Source of the DNA: an uncultured Bacteroidales bacterium
GTDB taxonomy: Bacteria > Bacteroidota > Bacteroidia > Bacteroidales > Paludibacteraceae
Length of the DNA: 64,000 nt
Direction of reading: 5' to 3'
Assembly: GCA_900317345.1 (NCBI GenBank)
Contig: ONGK01000019.1
Coordinates: 1-64,000 of the forward strand
Positions within the stretch are counted from its first letter, which is position 1; each line of letters opens with the position of its first letter. The position numbers and the translations under genes are program-made. Under the pieces are notes generated by a model that searched no databases, had not been told where the DNA came from, and was given only the letters and a program-made list of their open reading frames with translations. Shown here piece by piece: positions 48,630 through 58,634 of the stretch.

Positions 48630-50387
48630 TTACAAAAAAATGGATAAAAGCCTGGTTAACGAGGTAGTTGCCTCCTGGAGTAGGATAATTGCCGGAGAAA
48701 TACTAGGATAATTGCCGGAGAAATACCAGTCGCCGGGATGGTTTGGGCACGCAGCGTGGAGGCCGTCAAGGGTCTGGAATACAAACTCTACAGGTGCTTG
48801 CATGCCTGATGGGCGTAGCATGAGCGCCATCTGGCGGTTGATATCCTCTACCGACAAAGGCTCATAAATGGCAAGCACACAGTTCCTTTGCTCCTGTTTG
48901 GGTTTACGAATCTCCGCCAAGCAGGCATTATACGTCTCCTGAATAATATATGTCAATCCGCGCTCCTTAAGCAACGCAATCGCAGCACGGAAGGCGCAAA
49001 ACTCCTCAAGCCTGGCCATGTCGATGCCATAATAATCAGGGTAACGAATCTGCGGAGCACTGGAGACCATCACAATCTTCTTGGGGTGCAAACGGTCTAG
49101 GATCTTAAAAATACTCTCACTAAGGGTTGTTCCGCGCACCACGGAATCATCAATAATGACGAGGTTATCTTCATAAGGCTGCAGAGAACCGAACGTAATG
49201 TCATAGACATGCGATGCCAAATCATTGCGAGAACTGGCTTCTGTGATAAACGTGCGGAGTTTAATATCTTTCCACGCCACTTTCTCACAGCGGATGGTAA
49301 GCCCTCTGCCGCGCAAGCCCTCTACCATACCGTAGAAAGCCACCTCTGCAGTGTTGGGGATAAAGGAGAAAACAGAATGATCGGTGTCATAATCTATTGC
49401 TTTGAGTATCGTGTCCGCCAGTTGAACGCCTAATTGTTTGCGCTCTTGGTAGATGTCTCTGTCAGAGCCACGACTGAAATAGATACGCTCGAAAGAGCAT
49501 GGAGCGGGCTGTTGTGCCGTCAGGATTTGTTCCAAAGAGGACATACCGTTCTTATGAATGATCAGTGCTTGCCCTGCTGGCAGTTCATGCACTTGTTCAC
49601 AAACGAGATCAAAGGTCGTTTGCAGTACCGAACGCTCGCTCGCTAACGCGATGACTTCATCATCTTGATAATAAAACGCCGGACGAATTGCCCACGGATC
49701 ACGCACGGCAAACATCTCTCCTGAGCCCGTCATACCGCATATGACATAACCTCCGTCGTAATCTGCCATCGTTGTTTGAAGGACGTTCTTCATCTGTATA
49801 TGCTCCTCGATGTAACGAGTGATATTGGTATTCTCCAAGCCTTGCTCTTTAGCCTCTACGAAACAACGCTCTACCTCGCGGTCAAGGCGATGTCCCATCC
49901 ATTCGAGGGTAATATACGAGTCGCTATAAATACGCGGGGATTGACCTTGACGAACGATTATATCAAATATCTCGTCAATATTGGTCATATTGAAATTGCC
50001 GCAGAGACAGAGGTTCTTAGCCCGCCAGTTATTTCGGCGCAGGAACGGGTGAACATATTGGAGTCCGCTCTTGCCGGTCGTCGAATAGCGCAAGTGCCCC
50101 ATATACAACTGCGCCTCGGTCCATTCGGGCGTGATACGAGAAAAAATCTTTGTGATTGCATCTTTACCAAGATCTTTTTCACGGAGCATATACTCTGTTC
50201 CTACAGGCGAGTTCATGTTCACGCACGCTATACCTGCTCCCTCTTGACCCCGGTTATGCTGTTTCTCCATCATCAGATAGAGTTTATTAAGGCCGTACGA
50301 GGAAGTACCGTATTTTTGCTGATAATACTGCTGCGGTTTGAGTAATCTCACTAACGCCACACCGCATTCATGTTTCAGTTGCTCCAT
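48630..50387 (-). CDS. purF: Amidophosphoribosyltransferase with frameshifted C-terminus
   Basis: First step of purine synthesis (PRPP plus glutamine to phosphoribosylamine). 585 aa as read. Seen: MEQLKHECGVALVRLL with the nucleophile Cys8, MEKQHNRGQEGAGIA, MGHLRYSTTGKSG, the PRPP motif LVIIDDSVVRGTTLS. The start at 50387 gives the usual short propeptide; the frame reaches to 50447 without support. The last about 20 residues are altered: an exact 23-bp tandem duplication (48681-48726) shifts the frame after GNYP. Removing one copy restores TPGGNYLVNQAFIHFF, the family-type end. The catalytic parts are intact, so activity may survive. Confidence 0.92.
   Translation of the reverse strand: MEQLKHECGVALVRLLKPQQYYQQKYGTSSYGLNKLYLMMEKQHNRGQEGAGIACVNMNSPVGTEYMLREKDLGKDAITKIFSRITPEWTEAQLYMGHLRYSTTGKSGLQYVHPFLRRNNWRAKNLCLCGNFNMTNIDEIFDIIVRQGQSPRIYSDSYITLEWMGHRLDREVERCFVEAKEQGLENTNITRYIEEHIQMKNVLQTTMADYDGGYVICGMTGSGEMFAVRDPWAIRPAFYYQDDEVIALASERSVLQTTFDLVCEQVHELPAGQALIIHKNGMSSLEQILTAQQPAPCSFERIYFSRGSDRDIYQERKQLGVQLADTILKAIDYDTDHSVFSFIPNTAEVAFYGMVEGLRGRGLTIRCEKVAWKDIKLRTFITEASSRNDLASHVYDITFGSLQPYEDNLVIIDDSVVRGTTLSESIFKILDRLHPKKIVMVSSAPQIRYPDYYGIDMARLEEFCAFRAAIALLKERGLTYIIQETYNACLAEIRKPKQEQRNCVLAIYEPLSVEDINRQMALMLRPSGMQAPVEFVFQTLDGLHAACPNHPGDWYFSGNYPSISPAIILLQEATTSLTRLLSIFL
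48681..48726 (-). repeat. Exact 23-bp tandem duplication in purF
   Basis: 48681-48703 and 48704-48726 are identical (starting TAGGATAATTGCCGG on the plus strand). 23 is not a multiple of three, so it shifts the purF reading frame. Confidence 0.95.
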
Positions 50388-50419
50388 GGAATATAAAGAT
50401 GCTTTACATAACTTTACCG

Positions 50420-51587
50420 TCACCGACTTAGATTTGGACGCACACAAAGGGTTTCGCGAAATCCATTTTTTATCCGTAGTAATGCCTCTTCACTGTCTTC
50501 TCTTTGTGAGAAAGCAGAGAACCGCACGAATCCTTCACCGGAAGGACCGAAGCCCACACCGGGCGTACACAGGACTTGACATTCATTCAAGAGGAAATCA
50601 AAGAAATCCCATGAAGTCATATTATCCGGGGTTTTACACCATATATACGGAGCGTTTTCTCCGCCATACACCTCATACCCCAATGCTGTTAGCCCGCCGG
50701 CAATGATTTGTGCTGTACGTTTATAATATGCCAAATTCGCATTGATGCCTCTTTTTCCTGCTGGTGTAAAGGTCGCCATAGCTGCACGTTGTGCCACATA
50801 AGAAGTACCATTGTATTTTGTGCATTGCCTGCGCATCCACATAGCTTGCAGCCCTGTCTCTTTGGGAACGACTGTATAACCGCATCGCACGGCTGTAAAA
50901 CCGGCACTTTTGCTGAAACTGCGTACCTCTATCGCTACCTGCTTGGCTCCGTCTATTTCATAGATACTATGCGGGATATCGCTATCGGAAATATAAGCTT
51001 CGTATGCCGCATCAAAGATGATAATACTATGATTTTCCAATGCGTAATTCACCCATCTTTGCAATTCGTCTCTATGTAGTACTATCCCGGTCGGATTATT
51101 GGGTAAACATAGATAGATAATATCTGCTTTTTGTCTCGGCAATTCCGGCACAAAAGCGTTTGAAATAGTACAAGGTATTGAAATGATCTCCCTTCCTGCC
51201 ATCAAACTGCTGTCCATATATGCCGGATAAGAGGGATCCAATATGGCTACGCTGTTCTTACTATCAAATAGTTCGCTCAGGTTTCCCAAATCACTACCCG
51301 CACCTTCGCTGATAAACACTTCATCAATATCCTATCACGGCTTGTCGGAGCCATTCGTATCCCTCTTCAGGTCCGTATCCTCGAAAAGTGTTACTATACG
51401 CCAGTTCCTCTACTGCGTCATGCATAGCACTGATAATAGCCGACGGCAGAGGTCGTGACACATCGCCTACTCCCATACGTAGGATACGGCAATTAGGATG
51501 GTTAGCCTGGTAGTTCGCAGCACGGACTGACACTTCTTTGAAGAGGTATCTGTCGGGTAAGATATCAAAATTCGTATTTCTATTCAT
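50420..51587 (-). pseudogene. dapL: LL-diaminopimelate aminotransferase, broken
   Basis: PLP enzyme that makes LL-diaminopimelate from tetrahydrodipicolinate. The N-terminal part (51587-51324: NRNTNFDILPDRYLFKEV, RMGVGDVSRPLP, GYGPEEGYEWLRQAVI) stops at TGA, and the rest (from about 51333 down to 50420: DIDEVFISEGAGSDLGN, LDPSYPAYMDS, CLPNNPTGIV, the lysine motif EVRSFSKSAGFTAVR) is in another frame. Roughly 11-12 codons expected between the two are missing, so this looks like a deletion of about 30-35 bp rather than a single-base error. The reading frames on both sides are otherwise clean, indicating a recent event or an assembly fault. Confidence 0.85.
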
Positions 51588-51588
51588 G

Positions 51589-52362
51589 TTAGTAAGTATA
51601 ATTACCCCGGAATACTTCTTCCGCTGTGCCTGTCATGAAAATGGGATATAAGTTATCCTTCCATTGCACGGTCAAGTCTCCTCCGGGCAGATGAACGGTC
51701 ACATTGCGCTCGGTCAGACCATGATAAATAGCGGCCACAGCCGATGCACAGGCACCTGTTCCGCAAGCCAGCGTCTCGCCGGAACCGCGTTCAATCACGC
51801 GCACGCTCAACTCCTTATTATTTATCACGCGCACGAATTCTACATTCGTATCTGCGGGTAACTGTTGGATTTTTTCGCTAAAGAACACAGCGTGCGGATT
51901 ACCCATATTGACAAAGGTGTAACCTATTGGATTGTTCGCGCACAACAGAGTGCGGGATTCGATAACCGGTATCCCCATATTCACCGTGACTTGCTGAACC
52001 ACCCCGTCCATCGCTTGTACTTTCAGCGGTCGGATACCTGCGAGCGTCTCGATTTCCATTTGCTGAGAAGTACATAATTGGCTCTCATAGAGATATTTGG
52101 CAACACAGCGAATAGCATTTCCGCACATCTCTGCTTCACTGCCGTCGGCATTGAAAATCAGCATCTTAGCGTCCGCTATTTTAGAAGGCATCATTAGGAC
52201 CAAGCCATCTGAGCCGACACCGAAATGACGGTCAGAAACACGACGCGCCAAGTCGGACAAATCCGTACGAGCAATAATATCCTTCGTCTCCTTACGGAAA
52301 CACTCAACATATACATAGTCATTTCCAAGACCATGCATTTTGATGAATGGGAGAGTTGTCAT
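51589..52362 (-). CDS. dapF: Diaminopimelate epimerase
   Basis: 257 aa; converts LL- to meso-diaminopimelate. Seen: MHGLGNDYVYVE, the first active-site Cys in DGSEAEMCGNAIRC, GNPHAVFF, and the second Cys in GSGETLACGTGACA. Both catalytic cysteines are present. It overlaps pyrG by 4 nt and is 1 nt upstream of dapL. If dapL is truly inactive and ddh supplies meso-diaminopimelate, this enzyme would have no biosynthetic substrate in this route. Confidence 0.96.
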   Translation of the reverse strand: MTTLPFIKMHGLGNDYVYVECFRKETKDIIARTDLSDLARRVSDRHFGVGSDGLVLMMPSKIADAKMLIFNADGSEAEMCGNAIRCVAKYLYESQLCTSQQMEIETLAGIRPLKVQAMDGVVQQVTVNMGIPVIESRTLLCANNPIGYTFVNMGNPHAVFFSEKIQQLPADTNVEFVRVINNKELSVRVIERGSGETLACGTGACASAVAAIYHGLTERNVTVHLPGGDLTVQWKDNLYPIFMTGTAEEVFRGNYTY

Positions 52363-53978
52363 AATGTCTCAGTTGTTTGGATGCAAGTAGCGATAAAATC
52401 AAGGAATAAGGGATGAGGATTCAATACCGTGGAACTATACTCCGGATGAAACTGCGTGCCTATATACCATCGAAGTGCAGGAATCTCCACAATCTCAACT
52501 AATCCTGTGTTGGGGTTGGTTCCCACACATTTCATTCCGTGACGCTCAAACTCCTCTTTATAGAAGTTATTGAACTCATATCGATGGCGATGCCTCTCTT
52601 TAATAGCCGTTTTTCCTTGATAAGCCTGAGCCGTTCGGCTACCTTGAGTCAAAGCACATTCGTAAGCACCTAATCGCATTGTACCACCGAGGCGCGTAAT
52701 AGTTTTCTGCTCCTCCATCATATCAATGACATTATGGGGTGTCGATTCATCCATCTCGCTGCTATTGGCGTCCTTGTAGCCTATGACATTGCGCGCGAAC
52801 TCAATGACCATCATTTGCATGCCTAAACAAATGCCAAAAGTAGGAATATCGTGCGTGCGGGCATATTCAGCAGCGATAATCTTTCCTTCTATACCGCGTT
52901 GCCCGAATCCGGGACAGATGACGATACCTGCCAAGCCGGACAAAGACTGCTCAATCGTATCACGGGTGATATGCTCACTGTTGATGAAATGGATTTGAAC
53001 CTTATAGCCTTTGTATGTTCCGGCGTGGTCCAAACTCTCACGGATACTCTTATAGGCATCCTGCAAATCATATTTGCCCACTAATCCGATATGAAGCACG
53101 GCGTTTGCTCTCTTTCGGCAGTCCAGGAAATGCAACCATGAAGTTAAGTCGGGAGTTTCAATTTTCCCTGCTTTGATGCCCATTTTACGCAGAATAACCT
53201 CATCGAGTTTCTGGGCATGCATATTCACAGGCACTTCATATATACTTGGCAAATCTTGACTTTGAATGACCGCATCGGTCTCCACGTTACAGAAATGGGC
53301 AACCTTTGTTCGGAGATCATCACTCAGATGATGTTCCGTGCGCAAGATCAGCACATCGGGCTGAATACCAAACCCCTGTAACTGCTTGACACTGGTTTGT
53401 GTCGGTTTGGTCTTCAGTTCATCTGCGGCAGCTAAATACGGCACATAGGTCAAGTGCACATTGAGTGCCCTGTGTGCGCCCAGTTCCCATCGTAACTGAC
53501 GAATAGCTTCTAAAAACGGCTGGCTCTCTATATCGCCGATAGTACCGCCTATCTCCGTTATGACAAAATCCAAGGGTTGCTTCGTGGCATTGAGCATGAT
53601 ACGACGCTTAATCTCGTCTGTGATGTGCGGTACTACCTGAATCGTTTTGCCCAGATAGTCCCCTCGCCGTTCTTTCTCAATAACACTTAGATAGATACGG
53701 CCCGTGGTCACACTGTTATCGCGCGTCATCTCAATACCGGTAAAGCGCTCATAATGACCGAGGTCCAAGTCCGTCTCGGTTCCATCTGCCGTCACGTAAC
53801 ACTCGCCATGTTCGTATGGATTGAGTGTCCCTGGGTCGATGTTGATATAGGGATCGAATTTCTGGATGGTAATCCGATACCCCATCGCCTGAAGCAGTTT
53901 GCCGAGGGAGGCAGAGATAATACCTTTACCCAAAGACGAGGCAACCCCACCGGTGATAAAGATAAATTTTGTTTTCAT
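52359..53978 (-). CDS. pyrG: CTP synthase
   Basis: 539 aa; UTP plus glutamine and ATP to CTP. Seen: the N-terminal synthetase domain with FITGGVASSLGKGIISASLG, FDPYINIDPGTLNPYEHGE and EIGGTIGDIES, and the class I glutamine amidotransferase domain with PGFGQRGIEGKI, the nucleophile in GICLGMQMMVIEFARN, and the C-terminal HPEYSST. Full normal length. The start overlaps the glnN stop (TAATG) and the end overlaps dapF, forming one operon. Confidence 0.97.
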   Translation of the reverse strand: MKTKFIFITGGVASSLGKGIISASLGKLLQAMGYRITIQKFDPYINIDPGTLNPYEHGECYVTADGTETDLDLGHYERFTGIEMTRDNSVTTGRIYLSVIEKERRGDYLGKTIQVVPHITDEIKRRIMLNATKQPLDFVITEIGGTIGDIESQPFLEAIRQLRWELGAHRALNVHLTYVPYLAAADELKTKPTQTSVKQLQGFGIQPDVLILRTEHHLSDDLRTKVAHFCNVETDAVIQSQDLPSIYEVPVNMHAQKLDEVILRKMGIKAGKIETPDLTSWLHFLDCRKRANAVLHIGLVGKYDLQDAYKSIRESLDHAGTYKGYKVQIHFINSEHITRDTIEQSLSGLAGIVICPGFGQRGIEGKIIAAEYARTHDIPTFGICLGMQMMVIEFARNVIGYKDANSSEMDESTPHNVIDMMEEQKTITRLGGTMRLGAYECALTQGSRTAQAYQGKTAIKERHRHRYEFNNFYKEEFERHGMKCVGTNPNTGLVEIVEIPALRWYIGTQFHPEYSSTVLNPHPLFLDFIATCIQTTETL

Positions 53979-56152
53979 TAATGTATAAACATCAATTCGC
54001 GATACTTAGGCAGCGTCCATAGCTCGTCATCGACGATGAGTTCGAGTGCGTCAGCGTGGTCACGGATGTCCGCCATGTAAGGAAGGACGGTGTCATGGTA
54101 CGCCAGTGCCTTTGAGCGCTCATCCGGTTGACGGTTGGCTTTGTGCCGTGCTTCGGTCATGAGTTCCACTGAACCCGAATGATGCTCAATCTGCTTGATG
54201 ATGCTGTAGTCCATTTCGTTAAGACTTGCCGACTCGTCTTCGCTGAAGACCTGTTTGACCGTCAGCACATTTTTCAGCAACATCGTCTGGTAGCGCTTGG
54301 CTGCAGGGAGAACATGATTGACCACCAGATCACCCATCATTCGACTCTCGATTTGCAGCTTCTTGACATAGGTTTCCCATTTGACCTCACAACGGCTGTG
54401 AAGTTCGGATTCATTGAGGACGTCTGTGTGCTCGAACATTTGTATAGTGTCTGGGAGTAAGTAGTTATCAATGATTTTCGGCACAGAGGTCTCGCAATCC
54501 AAGCCACGTTTAGCAGCTTCTTTCTTCCATTCGTCGCTATAGCCGTTACCGTCAAAACGAATAGCTTTGCATGCAACGATATATTTCTTAATGATGTCAA
54601 ACAGGACAAGCTCTTTGGCTTCGCCCTGCTCGATGCGCTTATCCACCTCTTCTTTGAAGAGCATGAGTTGCTCCGCCACAGCGGCGTTGAGCGCCAGCAT
54701 GGCGGCACCGCAGTTAGCGGATGAACCGACCGCACGGAACTCGAAGCGGTTACCCGTGAAGGCGAAAGGCGAGGTACGGTTACGGTCAGTGTTATCCAGC
54801 AAAATCTCCGGAATATTCCCCACTCCTAATTTCATCTCTTTCTTGGCATTGATGATGATGGCCTCTTCCGCGGATGCGTGCTCGAGTTTGTCCAGCACCT
54901 CGCTGATCTGCTTGCCGAGGAATACAGAGATGATAGCGGGCGGAGCCTCGTTGGCGCCCAGACGATGCTCGTTGGTGGCGCTGACGATAGAGGCTTTGAG
55001 CAGCCCGTTATGGCGATGAACAGCCATGAGCACATTCACAAGGAAGGTAATGAACTGGAGGTTCTGGTAGGGGTTTTTACCCGGTGCGAGTAGGTTAACG
55101 CCTGTGTTCGTCTCCATGGACCAGTTACAGTGCTTACCGCTTCCGTTTACACCTGCGTACGGTTTCTCATGCAGCAGGACGCGGAAATGGTGCTTCGCAG
55201 CAACACGCTCCATGATACTCATTACCAGTAGGTTATGGTCGTTGGAAAGGTTCATCTCTTCATAGATAGGCGCCATCTCAAACTGGTTCGGTGCCACCTC
55301 ATTATGACGCGTACGCACAGGAATACCTGCGCACAGGGCTTCATATTCTAAATCGCGCATGAACGCGAGCACACGCGCAGGGATGGCACCGAAATAATGG
55401 TCCTCGAGCTGTTGGCTCTTGGCGCTGTTATGTCCCATCAGCGTACGACCGGTCAGCATCAAGTCCGGACGGGCGTTATACAATGCTTCGTCCACCAGGA
55501 AATACTCCTGCTCCCAGCCGAGGTTCGAATGAACATGCTTAACCTGCTTGTCGAAATAACTGCATACTTCACGTGCGGCGTGGCAAAGTGCCGCCGTCGA
55601 ACGGATAAGCGGCGTTTTGTAGTCCAGCGCTTCGCCCGTGTACGCCACGAAGACCGTCGGAATACAGAGCGTATCGCCTATGAGGAAGACAGGACTGGAG
55701 GGGTCCCACGCCGAGTAACCGCGTGCCTCGAAGGTATTACGAATACCGCCGCTCGGGAACGAGGAAGCATCCGGTTCCTGCTGATAGAGGCTATCGCCGC
55801 TGAACTCCTCGATGAGCGTTCCATTCTTGAGCGTGAAGAAAGCGTCATGTTTCTCCGCCGTACCACCTGTGAGCGGCTGGAACCAGTGGGTGAAATGCGT
55901 AGCGCCGTGCTCCGTAGCCCACTTACGAATACCGATAGCCACCACATTGGCTATATCGCGATGAATGGTCCGGCCATTGTCTACATCGTCAAACAGCTGG
56001 TCCAAGATTTCCTGGGCAATGTACTCTTTCATTTTCTCACGCGTGAAGACGTCCCGCGCGAAATAGTCCTTCACTTTGCCTTCCGGCTCAACGACCTCTA
56101 CTGGTTTGTGCTTAAAAGCGGCTTTTAACGCTTCAAATCGGATGTTACTCAT
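53978..56152 (-). CDS. glnN: Glutamine synthetase type III
   Basis: 724 aa; the large GSIII form typical of Bacteroidetes and some cyanobacteria, joining ammonium to glutamate with ATP. Seen: WFQPLTGGTAEKHDAF, GWEQEYFLVD (metal-binding), RTRHNEVAPNQFEMAPIYEE, GVNGSGKHCNWSMETNTGVN and TGNRFEFRAVGSSANCGA, with the extra C-terminal region of GSIII (ADxRDHADALE, then LWTLPKYRELMF). Transcribed from the promoter 56214-56246 with a leader of about 60 nt. It heads the glnN-pyrG-dapF-dapL-purF operon, all glutamine- or nitrogen-linked. Confidence 0.96.
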   Translation of the reverse strand: MSNIRFEALKAAFKHKPVEVVEPEGKVKDYFARDVFTREKMKEYIAQEILDQLFDDVDNGRTIHRDIANVVAIGIRKWATEHGATHFTHWFQPLTGGTAEKHDAFFTLKNGTLIEEFSGDSLYQQEPDASSFPSGGIRNTFEARGYSAWDPSSPVFLIGDTLCIPTVFVAYTGEALDYKTPLIRSTAALCHAAREVCSYFDKQVKHVHSNLGWEQEYFLVDEALYNARPDLMLTGRTLMGHNSAKSQQLEDHYFGAIPARVLAFMRDLEYEALCAGIPVRTRHNEVAPNQFEMAPIYEEMNLSNDHNLLVMSIMERVAAKHHFRVLLHEKPYAGVNGSGKHCNWSMETNTGVNLLAPGKNPYQNLQFITFLVNVLMAVHRHNGLLKASIVSATNEHRLGANEAPPAIISVFLGKQISEVLDKLEHASAEEAIIINAKKEMKLGVGNIPEILLDNTDRNRTSPFAFTGNRFEFRAVGSSANCGAAMLALNAAVAEQLMLFKEEVDKRIEQGEAKELVLFDIIKKYIVACKAIRFDGNGYSDEWKKEAAKRGLDCETSVPKIIDNYLLPDTIQMFEHTDVLNESELHSRCEVKWETYVKKLQIESRMMGDLVVNHVLPAAKRYQTMLLKNVLTVKQVFSEDESASLNEMDYSIIKQIEHHSGSVELMTEARHKANRQPDERSKALAYHDTVLPYMADIRDHADALELIVDDELWTLPKYRELMFIH

Positions 56153-56213
56153 TTTTGTACCTCTTTTTGATGTTAATTTTTATTTTTAATCGGATTAAAT
56201 TCCAAAATCCGCC

Positions 56214-56246
56214 GCAAAGGTACTACATTTTTTTGAATTGTGCAAA
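56214..56246 (-). promoter_or_regulatory. Promoter of the glnN operon
   Basis: Minus strand: TTTG 56246-56243, a 20-bp spacer, TACCTTTGC 56222-56214. Confidence 0.8.
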
Positions 56247-56285
56247 TAAAATTGCATTTTTATGAAAAATTATTTTTCTCGTGCG

Positions 56286-56318
56286 CTTGCGTATATCATT
56301 TTTTTTTAGTACCTTTGC
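56286..56318 (+). promoter_or_regulatory. Promoter of the TonB receptor-tsaD operon
   Basis: CTTG 56286-56289, a 20-bp T-rich spacer, TACCTTTGC 56310-56318; ATG at 56344. Confidence 0.8.
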
Positions 56319-56343
56319 AGCCGTTTTTCGAAAAAAGAGCATA

Positions 56344-58632
56344 ATGTATAGATATAGAGTATTAGTTTGTCTATTGTTCGTCTGGTTGACAGGCGTGGCG
56401 GCGGTGTGCGCAGCAGAACATTACGATGCGCACCTGGTGGGACACGTGCTGGACGAACAAACCGGGGAGCACCTACCCTTCGTAAATGTACAGATAAAAG
56501 GCACCACGATAGGTACCGTGACGGACGAGTCCGGACACTATTTCCTCAAAGATTTGCCGCTCGGTCATCAGACGGTTGTATTCTCCTACGTGGGCTATGA
56601 GACGCTGGAGCTGCCGGTTGTGATCAAGGAAGAGACCACAGTGGAACTGAAAGCAACCATTCGAGAAGTATCCCAGCGGCTAAATAGCGTTGTGGTGACA
56701 GCGAACCGCTATGCCACCAAGCGACAGGAAGTAGCGACGATTGTCAATGTGCTCTCGCCGCAACTATTTGAGAACACGGCCGGCGTATGCGTTGCGGACG
56801 CGCTGAATTTCCAACCCGGTCTGCGCGTGGAGAACACGTGCAGTAACTGCGGAAAGGTGGAGCTCCGCATGAACGGGTTGCAAGGCCAATACAGCCAAAT
56901 ACTGATGGACTCCCGTCCTGTATTCTCCTCATTGGCAGCGGTATACGGTCTTGAACAGGTGCCCGCGGCCATGATTGACCGCGTAGAAGTAATCCGTGGC
57001 GGCGGTTCGGCGCTATATGGTGCCAACGCGGTTGCCGGCGTGGTGAACATTATTACCAAAGAGCCGGTGCGAAACTTCGTTAACATCGCCAATAACTCCA
57101 CCTTTACAGAAAACGGCAGCTATGACATCAACACCGACCTGAACGCATCCGTGCTGAGCGAGAACCGCAAGATAGGCGCCTATCTCTTTGCCGCTCATCG
57201 CAGTCGCAACCCCTATGACCGCGACCGTGACGGTTTTTCCGACGTGCCGCTGTTACGCAGCACCACCGCCGGAGCACGCGCCTATTTCAAGACCAGCGCG
57301 TACAGTAAGATTACCGCAGAATATCACCATACAACGGACTACCGCCGAGGCGGAAACAATATTGAACTGCCACCTCATGAAGCGGATATAGCGGAGCAAC
57401 TAAGGCATAACATCGACGCGGGTTCGCTCGCCTTCGATTGGTTCTCAGCCGACAACCGCCATTTCATATCCGCATACTCGGCCATACAACATGTGGGACG
57501 CGACAGCTATTTCGGCACCGCCAAGGACCTAAATGCATACGGCAAGAGTACGGACCTCACGTCTGCGACCGGTCTTCAGTACCGTTTCTCATATCCCTGC
57601 GGCATCATGAAGGGCGACCTGAGCGTAGGCGGGGAGTACACATACAACGGGTTGCACGACCAGATGACGGGCTATAACCGCGACATCAGGCAAAATGTGC
57701 ACGTGGCCGGCGTGTACGCACAGAACGAATGGCACAACACCCAGTGGAGCGTGCTCGTCGGGGCGCGTCTGGAGAAACATAACCTGCTGAACCGACCCGT
57801 ATGTACTCCGCGTGCCACGGTCCGTTATACACCTATTGAAGGGCTGATTTTACGCGCCGGGTATAGTAGCGGCTACCGTGCTCCACAGGCGTATGACGAG
57901 GACCTGCACGTGGCGGCCGTGGGAGGCAATGTGTCGCTTATCTCGCTGGACCCGAACCTCCGCCCCGAATACTCGCACAGCGCCACTGCGAGCATTGATT
58001 TCTACCGCTCGTTCGGCAAATGGGAGACCAACTTCACCGTAGAAGGTTTCTATACCTACCTCAAAGACGTGTTCTTCCTTCGCGAGGATGGCTACGACGC
58101 GGCAGGCAACCTCCTGTTAACCCGTACAAACGCCGACGGTGCGTGGGTAGGCGGACTGAACGCAGAGGCGAAAGTCAACTATACCTCGATGTTCACATTC
58201 CAACTCGGCTACACCTTCCAGAACAGCCGCTACACCAAGCCGCAGGCCTGGAGTTCCACCGTGGCCCCGCAGACACGTATGCTCCGCACACCGGACCATT
58301 ATGCCTACGTGCTGGTTGATATAGAGCCTGTGCACGACTTCACCATCTCCATTAACGGCAAAGTGACGGGGTCGATGCTCGTACCACACTTGGCAGGCTA
58401 TATCGCACAGGATGAGGAAGTGAACACGCCGGCCTTCTGGGATTTCGGCATCCGTTTGGCGTACGATATACATCTATATAAACACTACTGCCTGCAAGTC
58501 AGCGCCGGCGTGAAGAATATCCTGGACCAATACCAGCCGGATTTGGACAAAGGTCCGGACCGCGATGCGACCTATATCTACGGCCCTTCTCAACCCCGCT
58601 GCTATTTTGCAGGTATCCGATTGAAACTATAG
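56344..58632 (+). CDS. TonB-dependent outer-membrane receptor
   Basis: 762 aa. Signal peptide (about 1-24), CarboxypepD_reg-like domain (about 30-115: GHVLDEQTGEHLPFVNVQIK, VFSYVGYETLEL), plug domain (about 120-240, with VENTCSNCGKVELRMNGLQG, QVPAAMIDRVEVIRGGGSAL and YGANAVAGVVNIIT), then a beta-barrel ending in an aromatic-containing strand (RCYFAGIRLKL). The CSNCG motif in the plug is shared by a Bacteroidales group of metal, heme or cobalamin receptors; the substrate is not readable. No SusD partner follows, so it is not a SusC-type glycan importer. The start was moved to 56344, after the -7 box. Confidence 0.9.
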   Translation: MYRYRVLVCLLFVWLTGVAAVCAAEHYDAHLVGHVLDEQTGEHLPFVNVQIKGTTIGTVTDESGHYFLKDLPLGHQTVVFSYVGYETLELPVVIKEETTVELKATIREVSQRLNSVVVTANRYATKRQEVATIVNVLSPQLFENTAGVCVADALNFQPGLRVENTCSNCGKVELRMNGLQGQYSQILMDSRPVFSSLAAVYGLEQVPAAMIDRVEVIRGGGSALYGANAVAGVVNIITKEPVRNFVNIANNSTFTENGSYDINTDLNASVLSENRKIGAYLFAAHRSRNPYDRDRDGFSDVPLLRSTTAGARAYFKTSAYSKITAEYHHTTDYRRGGNNIELPPHEADIAEQLRHNIDAGSLAFDWFSADNRHFISAYSAIQHVGRDSYFGTAKDLNAYGKSTDLTSATGLQYRFSYPCGIMKGDLSVGGEYTYNGLHDQMTGYNRDIRQNVHVAGVYAQNEWHNTQWSVLVGARLEKHNLLNRPVCTPRATVRYTPIEGLILRAGYSSGYRAPQAYDEDLHVAAVGGNVSLISLDPNLRPEYSHSATASIDFYRSFGKWETNFTVEGFYTYLKDVFFLREDGYDAAGNLLLTRTNADGAWVGGLNAEAKVNYTSMFTFQLGYTFQNSRYTKPQAWSSTVAPQTRMLRTPDHYAYVLVDIEPVHDFTISINGKVTGSMLVPHLAGYIAQDEEVNTPAFWDFGIRLAYDIHLYKHYCLQVSAGVKNILDQYQPDLDKGPDRDATYIYGPSQPRCYFAGIRLKL

Positions 58633-58634
58633 AC

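Noticed and set aside
56344..58632. SusC-type glycan importer
   Set aside because: No SusD gene follows, the length is below SusC size (about 1000 aa), and the CSNCG plug motif fits small-ligand receptors.
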